Of a stretch of 41,658 nucleotides of DNA, positions 8,407 through 15,997 are shown in pieces. The stretch is taken from contig JAKLKA010000056.1 in NCBI GenBank assembly GCA_023150915.1, forward strand, positions 1 to 41,658. Reading direction: 5' to 3'. The position numbers and the translations under genes were made by a program. How positions within the stretch are numbered: the stretch's first letter is position 1; every line of letters begins with the position of its first letter. The notes beneath the pieces are model-generated. The model was not told the DNA's origin. It saw only the letters and a program-made list of their open reading frames with translations, and searched no databases. Origin of the DNA: Polyangiaceae bacterium. GTDB taxonomy: Bacteria; Myxococcota_A; Polyangia; Polyangiales; Polyangiaceae.

Positions 8407-9499
8407 GGTGCTGGGGTTCCGGCGAGCAAAAACCGACGTCCGGCGGCAGCAGATCGTCGAGACCACGCTCGCGCTCTTGGCCGACTCGCCCCTCGACCAG
8501 CTCAGCACTCGGCAGATCGCCAAGGGGCTCGGGATCTCTCAGCCCGCGCTGTTCCGACACTTCGCCTCGCGCGACGCGCTCTTGCTGTCGGTGATCGAAG
8601 ACAGCACGGGCCGGCTGGGCCAGCTGGTGGAAGCAGTGGTGCAGGGCCAGGGCGGTGCGCTCGACAAGCTCGCGGCGCTGGGCGCTGCGCTGCTGCGCCA
8701 CCTGGACGCCCATCCCGGGCTGCCACGCCTCTTGTTCGCCAACGTCGCCGCGGGCGAAGGACCAATCTTCGATGCCCTGCGGCGGCTCTACTCGATGCAG
8801 AGCTCGCTGGTGACGGAGCTGATCCGCGACGGCCAGCGCTCCGGTGAGATCGAGCCGGCGATCGACGCGCGCGACGCGGCCACGCTGTTCGTCGGCGCGC
8901 TGCAGAGCGCCACGCTCTTGCGCCGGCTCGAAGGCCGTGCCGAGCCGCTCGAGAGCCAAGGGCGCAGGCTGATGGCCATCTGGCTACGGGGCGTGCGCGC
9001 GACCACGAAGCCCCCGAGCCTGACGCCCGCCGTCGCAAGCCAGCCCGCGCGCGCCGACGGGCTGCGCGGGCTGGACGTGCGGCCGCTCTTGGCTCGTGGT
9101 GTCGATCCGCTCGAGCAGATCTTGCAGGCCGTGGACGAAGTGGGGCCATCGGGCGTGGTGAAGATCATCGCGCCGTTCCGGCCGGCCCCGCTGATCGCCT
9201 TGCTCAGCGGGCGCGGCCACGCCGTGCGCGAAGAGCAGCGTGGCCCCCGCGAGTTCGCGCTCGAGGTGATCGTCGGCGGCGGGCCCGAGCCGGAAGATCT
9301 GCGCGATCGCGAGCCCCCGGAGCCCCTCGAGCGCGTGCTGGTCCGGGTCAGCGCCCTGCCGCCCGGCGCCGCGTACCTGGCGCGGCTGCCGCGCCACCCC
9401 CGGCTGCTCTTGCCCCGCCTGGTCGAGCGAGGCCTCGATCACCAGGTGTTCGACGAACCCGACGGCACGGCCCTGATCCGGATCAGCAGGTCACGATGA
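8405..9499 (+). CDS. TetR-family regulator fused to two DUF2249-like domains
   Basis: The protein has 364 aa, against about 200 for a normal TetR. Residues 12-60 are a TetR HTH (LSTRQIAKGLGISQPALFRHF), and 61-200 are the helical TetR effector core. After a linker there is a DUF2249-like domain at ~221-290, beginning GLDVRPLLARGVDPLEQIL. A second is at ~303-360, beginning EPPEPLERVL with a central ALPPG. DUF2249 proteins occur with hemerythrins and nitrogen-oxide respiration genes, so the tail may sense NO, redox state or metal, or bind a partner. That is an inference. The gene starts within a palindrome and overlaps the next gene as ATGA. An in-frame ATG at 8387 would add six residues. Confidence 0.88.
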   Translation: MVLGFRRAKTDVRRQQIVETTLALLADSPLDQLSTRQIAKGLGISQPALFRHFASRDALLLSVIEDSTGRLGQLVEAVVQGQGGALDKLAALGAALLRHLDAHPGLPRLLFANVAAGEGPIFDALRRLYSMQSSLVTELIRDGQRSGEIEPAIDARDAATLFVGALQSATLLRRLEGRAEPLESQGRRLMAIWLRGVRATTKPPSLTPAVASQPARADGLRGLDVRPLLARGVDPLEQILQAVDEVGPSGVVKIIAPFRPAPLIALLSGRGHAVREEQRGPREFALEVIVGGGPEPEDLRDREPPEPLERVLVRVSALPPGAAYLARLPRHPRLLLPRLVERGLDHQVFDEPDGTALIRISRSR

Positions 9500-10773
9500 G
9501 CGCTGGCATGAGCATGGCGGGGCTCCGGCCCGAGCAAGGCCCGCCGCTGGCGGTGCCGGCCAGCTTCTTCCTCGCCGCCCCGGTGGCGGTCGTTGCGGCG
9601 GGGGCGCTGCTCACGGCCGGCGGCTCGTCCTTCTTCTGGACGCGCTTCGCTGGGCCCACGGTGGCTCTGGCGCACCTGGGCACGCTGGGGCTCATGGCCG
9701 CGGTGATGCTCGGCGCGCTCTACCAGATGATCCCGGTGGTGGCCGGGGCGCCGGTGCCGTGGGTGCGCGCCGCCCACGCGGTGCACGCGGGCCTGGTGCT
9801 GGCGGTGGCCGCGCTGGCCGTGGGCTTCGCCACCGAGACGCGCGGCGCGATCGTCGCGGGCGCCGGCCTGCTCTCGCTGGTGTTCTTGCTGTTCCTCGCG
9901 CCCGTGGCGCTGGCGCTGGCCCGTGCCCCGGTGCGCGGGCCCACCGTCGCCGGCATGCGCATCGCCGTGCTCGGCCTGGCGCTGGTGGTGGGCCTGGGCG
10001 TTTGGCTCGGCCATGTGCGGGGGTCGGGGATCCCGAGCCCGCGCTATGCCAGCGCCGTCGCGGTGCACCTGACCACCGGGCTGGTGATCTGGATCGGAGG
10101 GCTGATCGCCGGCGTCAGCTTCCAGGTGGTCCCGATGTTCCATCTGACGCCGACCTTCCCGCGAGCGCTGACGACTGCGCTGGTCGCCGGCTTTGCGCTC
10201 GGACTTCTGGCGATGGTGGGCGCGCTGATCCTGGGCGCGAGCGCGTCTCAGGTTGCCCTGGCGGCGCTTCCCGCGGCGCTGGCCGCCTGGCTGGCGCACC
10301 CGATCGCGACCCTGCTGCTGATCCGTCGCCGCCGGCGCAAACGCCCCGACGCCAGCCTGGCGTTCTGGAAGGCGGGCCTGGCGAGCGCGCTGGGCCTCTT
10401 GCCCTGCGCCGCGCTGGCGGTGATCGGCAACGACTTGCGTCTGCCCGTGGCGTTCGCGTGGCTCGCGCTCTGGGGGTGGGGCGCGATGATCGTCCACGGC
10501 ATGCTGGGGAAGATCGTGCCGTTCCTGGTCTGGTTCCACCGCTTCTCGAAGCGGGTCGGCACCGCGCCGGTGCCCTCGATGAAACAGCTCTTGCCCGACC
10601 GGTACCCACGGATCGGCTTCGCGCTTCACCTGGTCACGTTGCTCTTGGGCCTCTGCGCCTTGGCGACCGGGGTCGACGTGCTGGCGCGCGCGACCGGGCT
10701 TGGGCTGTGCGCCACCGGCGCCGCGATGTTCGTGTCGGTGCTCCGACCGCTCGCGCACCGCGCTTCAGCGTGA
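9496..10773 (+). CDS. Polytopic membrane protein, heme-copper oxidase / NnrS-like
   Basis: This 425-aa protein has about 12 hydrophobic helices and several intramembrane His residues. These include His60 in ALAHLGTLG, His94, His97, the histidine in AVHLTTG, that in VVPMFHLTP, and those in IVHGMLGKIVPFLVWFH. The spacing recalls heme-copper-oxidase subunit I-like or NnrS-like proteins found with DUF2249 and hemerythrin genes. I cannot assign a catalytic subunit type, and no partner cytochrome c subunit follows. The gene overlaps the TetR-DUF2249 gene as ATGA, so they should be co-expressed. Its 3' end overlaps the convergent GAF gene by 9 bases. A role in NO or O2 handling is inferred from context only. 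Confidence 0.65.
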   Translation: MSAGMSMAGLRPEQGPPLAVPASFFLAAPVAVVAAGALLTAGGSSFFWTRFAGPTVALAHLGTLGLMAAVMLGALYQMIPVVAGAPVPWVRAAHAVHAGLVLAVAALAVGFATETRGAIVAGAGLLSLVFLLFLAPVALALARAPVRGPTVAGMRIAVLGLALVVGLGVWLGHVRGSGIPSPRYASAVAVHLTTGLVIWIGGLIAGVSFQVVPMFHLTPTFPRALTTALVAGFALGLLAMVGALILGASASQVALAALPAALAAWLAHPIATLLLIRRRRRKRPDASLAFWKAGLASALGLLPCAALAVIGNDLRLPVAFAWLALWGWGAMIVHGMLGKIVPFLVWFHRFSKRVGTAPVPSMKQLLPDRYPRIGFALHLVTLLLGLCALATGVDVLARATGLGLCATGAAMFVSVLRPLAHRASA

Positions 10774-11421
10774 CGCGCCGGCGCTCTCGACGCAGCTTGG
10801 GCAGATGCCGTGGCTGGTCGGGATGGCCTGGGCGACCAGCTCGTGCAGCGGGCGCCATTGGTCGTCGTCGCCGCGGACACTGCGGCACCAAGCGCACATG
10901 CGTAGCAGCGCCGCCGCCGACTTCAGATCCTCGCGTGCGCGCCGGAGCTCGATCTGCGCCACCACCGCGCCGCGCAAGATCTCCAGCGCCTGGCGCTGGA
11001 TGGGCGAGAGCTGACGCGGACGGGTGTCGATCACGCAGAGCGTGCCCAGCGCGTGGCCTTCGGCGGTGATCAACGGCGCGCCGGCGTAAAACCGGATGTT
11101 CGGATCCGAGGTCACCAGCGGGTTGTCCGCGAATCGGTGGTCGGTGAGCGCGTCTTCCACGATCAGGGTCTCGGGGGTGAGGATGGCGTAGGCACAGAAG
11201 GCGACGTCCCGCGAGGTCTGCTCCGCCTGCAGCCCCACTCGCGACTTGAACCACTGTCGCTGGTTGTCGACCAGGCTCACCAGGCTGATGGGCGTGTCGC
11301 AGATGGTGGCCGCCAAGCGCGTGAAGTCGTCGAACACCCGTTCGGCCGCGGTGTCCAGGATGCGGTGCTGGTGCAGCGCGTGCAGCCGCTGCGCTTCGCT
11401 CTCGGGGTGCGGGGCAGGCAT
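10765..11421 (-). CDS. GAF-domain protein with C-terminal CxxC/CPxC motif
   Basis: In this 218-aa soluble protein, residues ~15-160 form a GAF sensor domain, with FDDFTRLAA, VDNQRQWFKS, FCAYAIL and LGTLCVID. A tail of about 45 residues carries MCAWCRSVRGDDDQW and SHGICPSC. This four-cysteine pattern is common at the C-terminus of delta-proteobacterial GAF, PAS and response-regulator proteins and could bind metal. No output enzyme domain is present, so it is probably a signalling adaptor or redox/ligand sensor. It is convergent with, and overlaps by 9 bases, the heme-copper-like membrane gene, so a link to the NO-like module is possible but unproven. Confidence 0.88.
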   Translation of the reverse strand: MPAPHPESEAQRLHALHQHRILDTAAERVFDDFTRLAATICDTPISLVSLVDNQRQWFKSRVGLQAEQTSRDVAFCAYAILTPETLIVEDALTDHRFADNPLVTSDPNIRFYAGAPLITAEGHALGTLCVIDTRPRQLSPIQRQALEILRGAVVAQIELRRAREDLKSAAALLRMCAWCRSVRGDDDQWRPLHELVAQAIPTSHGICPSCVESAGASR

Positions 11422-11465
11422 GTGCCGGATGCCTGGGGCTGCGGTGACCAGCCCGCAAGGGTGGG

Positions 11466-12605
11466 TCAGGGGGCCGCGGGCTTGGGCTTGGCCAAGACCT
11501 CGACGTAGGCGTCACCGGTCTTCGCCAGATAGATGCAGCTGTCGTCCACCGCAATGTCGCTGACGCCGCTGCCCATCACCACGTCTTTGACCTGGAACCA
11601 CTCGATCTCTTTGCCGCGGCCGCCGCTCTTGGGAAGCTGCGAGAGAATGTGGCGCATGCCGTACGCCTCGCCGTTGAACACGAAGAACTGGCTGTCGTCC
11701 CAGGCGAAGAAGTGGAAGGGCGTAGAGCCCAGATCGCTGATCTTCTTGGCGTCGCCGCCTGCTTTGGGAACGCGATAAAGCCCGCCGCTGGCCTGGAACA
11801 CGACGTCGCTCGGCTCGACCGCGATGCGGATCGGGAAGGGCATCTTGCTCGCCAGCTCGCGCACCGCGCCGTCTTTGCGCGCTATCTTCAATACGCGGCG
11901 TGACGTCCAGTCGTCGACGAAGACGTCCTCGGCCGTGACCACCACGTCGCCGTACTGGCAGCCCTTGCCGGGCGTGGTGCGCGGCCAGCTGGCGCGCACG
12001 GCGGGCTCGCCGCCCCCAGTCGGCAGGCTCATCAGCTGATCTTTTTTCTCGCCCGAGTTGCACTCCACGTACCACAGCGCGTCCTCTGCCAGCGCGATCG
12101 GGCGGATCACGTCTTGCCGCAGCGTGGTCGCCTCACCGCCGGAAAGTGGAAGCTTCACCAGCGCCTTGCCGTGGACGAAGTAGGCCGCGCCGTCGTCGAC
12201 GACCAGCCCCGAGATGCGACCCGGGCTCTTCGAGTGGCCGATCACCGTCGCGCCCTCGCCGTCGCGCCCCACGCGCTTGAGCGTGGCCCGGGCGGCCGGT
12301 TGATCGAATGCCAGCAAGTAGACGTTGCCCGAGCGCACCGCCAGCCCGCCGAACTCGCCGGCCTGAGCGGTGAGCGCCGTCAGCTTCTGCTTGGTGACAC
12401 CCTTGCAGGCCACGCTGGGGGCGGGGGCGGGGGCGGGGCCGGGCGCCGGAGCAGGGGCCGGCGCGACGCTGACCACGGGCGCAACCGAGGGCGCCGGCAC
12501 CCACTGCGAGGCGCTGGGCGCGGGCGAGGCATTGCCCCCCTGTTTGCAGGCGAAGAGGGCGAAGACGATCGGGGCCCAGGTAAGTGTGAGTCGCACGCGG
12601 AACAT
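11466..12605 (-). CDS. Beta-propeller-like lipoprotein of unknown function
   Basis: This 379-aa protein has a signal sequence MFRVRLTLTWAPIVFALFAC ending in a lipobox. A Pro/Ala/Val low-complexity tether follows, about 45 residues with alternating AP. The remainder holds repeated blade-like units (LAVRSGNVYLLAF, LVVDDGAAYFVHG, VVVTAEDVFVDD, IAVEPSDVVFQASGGLYRVP, IAVDDSCIYLAK). The units suggest a 6-7 bladed propeller, of the type used for scaffolding or binding at the outer membrane. A start 27 bases upstream (12632) is possible but would spoil the signal peptide. It is divergent from the PAS histidine kinase. No enzymatic motif is visible. Confidence 0.82.
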   Translation of the reverse strand: MFRVRLTLTWAPIVFALFACKQGGNASPAPSASQWVPAPSVAPVVSVAPAPAPAPGPAPAPAPSVACKGVTKQKLTALTAQAGEFGGLAVRSGNVYLLAFDQPAARATLKRVGRDGEGATVIGHSKSPGRISGLVVDDGAAYFVHGKALVKLPLSGGEATTLRQDVIRPIALAEDALWYVECNSGEKKDQLMSLPTGGGEPAVRASWPRTTPGKGCQYGDVVVTAEDVFVDDWTSRRVLKIARKDGAVRELASKMPFPIRIAVEPSDVVFQASGGLYRVPKAGGDAKKISDLGSTPFHFFAWDDSQFFVFNGEAYGMRHILSQLPKSGGRGKEIEWFQVKDVVMGSGVSDIAVDDSCIYLAKTGDAYVEVLAKPKPAAP

Positions 12606-12664
12606 GCTGACAGCAATGAAACGGACGTTCAAGCATCGACGAGGACGACCGTTCGCGGGACGCG

Positions 12665-14293
12665 ATGACTTCCGCGATGTGCCAGTCGCCCTCGATCCAG
12701 GAGGCGCTGCAAGAGAGCGAACGCCGCTTCATGGACGTGCTCTACAACTCCGACGACGCCATCTTGCTGATTGGCGAAAACACCTTCGTGGACTGCAACG
12801 AGGCGACGGCGCGCATGCTGGGCTATCCCACGCGCCAAGAGTTCTTGCAGACCCACCCGTCCCAGCTGTCACCCCCGGTGCAGCCTTGCGGTCGAACCTC
12901 TTTCGAGAAGGCCGAAGAGATGATGCGCCGGGCCTGCGACAAGGGGTTTCATCGATTCGAGTGGATGCACCGAAAGGCGAACGGTGAAGACTTCCCGGTC
13001 GAGGTCTCGCTCACCCCCATCGTGCACGGTGGGAAGAACGTGCTGCACTGCGTGTGGCGTGACCTCACCGAGGTCAAGCGCGCCGAACGGGCGCTGCAAG
13101 AGAGCGAACGCCGCTTCATGGCCGTTCTATACGCCTCGGACGACGCCATCTTGCTGATCGGCGAGAACACCTTCGTGGATTGCAACGAGGCGACGGCGCG
13201 CATGCTGGGCTACCCCACACGCCACGAGTTCTTGCAGACGCACCCCTCGCAACTCTCGCCCCCGGTGCAACCGTGCGGCCGAAGCTCGTTCGAGAAGGCC
13301 GACCAGATGATGCGCTTGGCCCATGAAAAGGGGTTTCATCGCTTCGAGTGGGTCCACCGGAAGGCTGACGGCGAGGACTTTCCCGTCGAGGTTTCGCTCA
13401 CCCCCATCGTGCACGAGGGCAAGAGCCTGCTCTACTGCGTGTGGCGCGACCTCACCGAGCTCAAGCGCGCCGAGGCCGAGCTGCGCCAGGCCCAGAAGCT
13501 GCAGGCCGTGGGCCAGCTGGCAGCGGGCGTCGCCCACGAGATCAATACGCCGGCCCAGTTCGTGGGCGACAGCCTGCACTTTCTGTCCGACAGCTTCCGC
13601 GACATGCAGAACCTCTTGGGCGAGTATCGCAGGGCGCTGGCTGCGCTGTTGGCCGACGCCGAGCGCGAACAGGTGCAGAGCGAGCTGGCGGCAGCGGAAG
13701 ATGCGGCTGACCACGAATACGTGTCCGAGAACGCCCCGAGGGCTTTCGAGCGTGCCCTGGACGGCGTGGCACGCATCTCGACGCTGGTGCAGGCCATGAA
13801 AGAGTTCGCGCACCCGGGCAACAAGGAGAAGGCCCCCACGGATCTGAACCGCGCCCTTTCCACGACGCTGACCATCGCCAAGAACGAGTACAAGATGGTG
13901 GCCGACGTCGAGACCGACTTCGGCGAACTTCCCCCGGTGGCCTGCGTTTCAGGGGAGCTCAACCAGGTGTTTCTCAATCTGATCGTGAATGCGGCCCACG
14001 CCATCGCGGACGTCGTACGCGAGAGCGGCGGGCGGGGGGTGATCCGCGTGCGCACCCGCCAGGACGGGGGTCAGGTGCGGATCGAGATCTCGGACACGGG
14101 CGGCGGCATCCCCGATTCAGTCCAGCCCCGGGTCTTCGAACCCTTCTTCACGACCAAAGAGGTGGGTCGGGGCAGCGGGCAGGGGCTGGCCATCGCACGC
14201 ACGGTGGTGGTCGACAAACACGGTGGCGGTCTCACTTTCGAGAGCACGCCGGGCGAGGGCACCACCTTCGCGGTGGTCCTGCCGCTGTCCTGA
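12665..14293 (+). CDS. PAS-PAS sensor histidine kinase
   Basis: This 542-aa kinase has no membrane segment or signal peptide, so it is cytoplasmic. Two PAS domains (about residues 14-142 and 143-271) are nearly identical. Both contain DAILLIGENTFVDCNEATAR and end in WRDLTE.KRAE. The H-box is AAGVAHEINTP with phospho-acceptor His291. An inserted helical region (~300-390) separates it from the ATPase domain. The N-box NLIVNAAHAI, the G1 box ISDTGGGIP, the F-box FEPFFTTK and the G2 region GQGLAI are present. No response regulator lies beside it, so it is an orphan kinase here. It ends one base before the convergent ABC-permease gene. The ligand is unknown. Confidence 0.95.
   Translation: MTSAMCQSPSIQEALQESERRFMDVLYNSDDAILLIGENTFVDCNEATARMLGYPTRQEFLQTHPSQLSPPVQPCGRTSFEKAEEMMRRACDKGFHRFEWMHRKANGEDFPVEVSLTPIVHGGKNVLHCVWRDLTEVKRAERALQESERRFMAVLYASDDAILLIGENTFVDCNEATARMLGYPTRHEFLQTHPSQLSPPVQPCGRSSFEKADQMMRLAHEKGFHRFEWVHRKADGEDFPVEVSLTPIVHEGKSLLYCVWRDLTELKRAEAELRQAQKLQAVGQLAAGVAHEINTPAQFVGDSLHFLSDSFRDMQNLLGEYRRALAALLADAEREQVQSELAAAEDAADHEYVSENAPRAFERALDGVARISTLVQAMKEFAHPGNKEKAPTDLNRALSTTLTIAKNEYKMVADVETDFGELPPVACVSGELNQVFLNLIVNAAHAIADVVRESGGRGVIRVRTRQDGGQVRIEISDTGGGIPDSVQPRVFEPFFTTKEVGRGSGQGLAIARTVVVDKHGGGLTFESTPGEGTTFAVVLPLS
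12704..13477 (+). repeat. Tandem in-frame duplication of a PAS unit (2 x 387 bp)
   Basis: Two copies of a 129-codon unit lie head to tail, 12704-13090 and 13091-13477. By hand count 17 of the 129 residues differ, and many silent differences are also visible. The break falls exactly at the GCG CTG CAA GAG codons that start each unit, so the reading frame is kept. Confidence 0.9.
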
Positions 14294-14294
14294 C

Positions 14295-15134
14295 TCATGC
14301 CTTGCTAGCAACCGCCCGCAGCAGGTGCCGCTGCGCGAAGGCGAATACGGCCAGCGCCGGCGCGCTCAAGAGCACGTTGCCCGCCATCACGATGTGCCAG
14401 CGCACGCCGGTGCCCTGCTCGCGCAGAAGGGCGATGCCCAGGGGCAGGGTGCGGACCGCGTCGTCGGTGGTCATGACCAGCGGCCAGAAGTAGTCGTTCC
14501 AGTGATAGACGAAGCTGAACAAGAAGAACGACACCAGCGTTGGCCTGAGCATGGGGCCGAGCAGGCCGTAGATGATCCGGAGCTCGCTCGCGCCGTCCAT
14601 GCGTGCTGCCTCGATCAGCGAGTCGGGCACGCTGATCAAGGCCTGGCGGATCAGGAAGGTGCCGAAGGCGCTGACGCCGAAGGGCAAGATCAGCGCGGTC
14701 ATGGTGTTGACCCAGCCCACCTCGGCCAGCAGCGCGAAGACCGGCACGAAGCGCACCTGCGCGGGGATCAAGAGCGTGGCCACCACCAGGCCGAAGGCCA
14801 CCCCGCGGCCGGCGAACTTCAGCTTCGCCAGGGCGTACCCGGCGGGCAGCGCCACCGCGATCTGCGTGAACGCGATGCCCAGGGCCATCACCGTGGTGTT
14901 CCAGAAATAGCGCCCGAGCGGCATCGACTCGAGCACCGCGCGATACGCCCCGAGATCGAGGCCCGAGGGCAGGGGAGCCGTCGGTGCGCGCACGATCTCG
15001 GGCAGGGTCTTGAAGCTGGTCGAGAGCATCCACAGATAGGGCAAGAGCCAGACCGCCGCGACCAGGCCGAGCAGCACGTTCACCACGCCGTCGGTCAGCG
15101 GGCTTCTGAGCGTGCGGGTCTCGCGGCCGCTCAT
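14295..15134 (-). CDS. ABC sugar-type permease, MalG/UgpE family
   Basis: This 279-aa inner-membrane permease has six predicted helices. The EAA loop (EAARMDGASELRIIYG) contacts the ATPase. It is the second permease of a CUT1-type carbohydrate or glycerol-phosphate importer, and family length is normal. The start MSGRETRTL overlaps the stop of the upstream permease gene as ATGA. It is the last gene of the operon, ending two bases from the end of the convergent histidine-kinase gene, so no separate terminator fits between them. The substrate cannot be inferred from the permease alone. Confidence 0.94.
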   Translation of the reverse strand: MSGRETRTLRSPLTDGVVNVLLGLVAAVWLLPYLWMLSTSFKTLPEIVRAPTAPLPSGLDLGAYRAVLESMPLGRYFWNTTVMALGIAFTQIAVALPAGYALAKLKFAGRGVAFGLVVATLLIPAQVRFVPVFALLAEVGWVNTMTALILPFGVSAFGTFLIRQALISVPDSLIEAARMDGASELRIIYGLLGPMLRPTLVSFFLFSFVYHWNDYFWPLVMTTDDAVRTLPLGIALLREQGTGVRWHIVMAGNVLLSAPALAVFAFAQRHLLRAVASKA

Positions 15135-15997
15135 GCTGCCCCCTTCTTGCGCCACGCCCAGAGTTGCAGTGCCGTCAGGCCCAATAGCAGCACGAAGAAG
15201 ACCACCACCAGCGCGCTGGCGCGGCCCACCCGCAGGTTCAAGAACACCTGCTCGTAGATGGCGTACACGAACACGCTGGTGGAGCGCACCGGCCCGCCCT
15301 GGGTCATCACGCGCACCACGTCGAACACCTGGAAGCTGATGATCAGGCTGGTGGTGCCCACGAAAGCGGCCGTGGGTCTGAGCAGCGGCCAGGTGACGTT
15401 CACGAAGCGCTGCCAGGCGCCGGCGCCGTCGAGGGCCGCGGCTTCGTAGAGCGAGCGCGGAATGTCCTGCAACCCCGCCAGGAACAGCACCATCGAGTAG
15501 CCCGCGATCTTCCAGATGGTGACGCCCGACAGCGCATACAGCGCGCTCTTCGGGTTCCCCAGCCAGTGGGTGGTGGGCAGGTGCAGCGCCCGGCACAGCG
15601 CGGTGAGCGCGCCGGCGTCTGCGTCCAGCACCCACAGCCAGAGCAGGGCCACGCTCACCCACGACACCACATAGGCGCTGAAGACCGCGCTGCGCACGAA
15701 GCCCGCGAAGCGCGTGGGCCGATTGAGCGCCAGCGCCAGCACCAGGCCCAGCGCCATGGAGCCCACCACCACCACCGCGCTCATGATCAGCGTGGTGCCA
15801 AGGGCGTGCCCCAGCTCGCCCGAGTCGATCAGCGCGCGATAGTTGTCGAGCCCCACGTAGCGCGGCGGGGTGAGCAGGTCCCACTCGTAGAGGCTGCTCT
15901 TGGCTGCCTGCAGCAGCGGCACGAAGAAGAACACCACCAAGAGCACCAGCGTGGGCCCGAGCATCCACAGCGGATCGAAGCGGCGGCTGGGTCGCAT
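15131..15997 (-). CDS. ABC sugar-type permease, MalF/UgpA family
   Basis: This 288-aa inner-membrane permease has a short cytoplasmic N-terminus followed by six predicted helices. The EAA loop is SLYEAAALDGAGAWQRF. It pairs with the downstream MalG/UgpE-type permease. Its ATG at 15997 shares one base with the stop of the substrate-binding-protein gene (TGATG), and its own stop overlaps the next gene as ATGA, so all parts should be made in step. A GTG slightly upstream in frame is possible but overlaps the binding-protein gene further. Confidence 0.94.
   Translation of the reverse strand: MRPSRRFDPLWMLGPTLVLLVVFFFVPLLQAAKSSLYEWDLLTPPRYVGLDNYRALIDSGELGHALGTTLIMSAVVVVGSMALGLVLALALNRPTRFAGFVRSAVFSAYVVSWVSVALLWLWVLDADAGALTALCRALHLPTTHWLGNPKSALYALSGVTIWKIAGYSMVLFLAGLQDIPRSLYEAAALDGAGAWQRFVNVTWPLLRPTAAFVGTTSLIISFQVFDVVRVMTQGGPVRSTSVFVYAIYEQVFLNLRVGRASALVVVFFVLLLGLTALQLWAWRKKGAA

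Noticed and set aside
12704-13477. PAS duplication as an assembly error
   Set aside because: The copies differ at many silent and 17 replacement positions, so it is a real diverged tandem repeat.
14294-14294. Intrinsic terminator between the histidine kinase and ABC-permease genes
   Set aside because: Only one base separates the two stop codons, and no stem with a T-run is visible.
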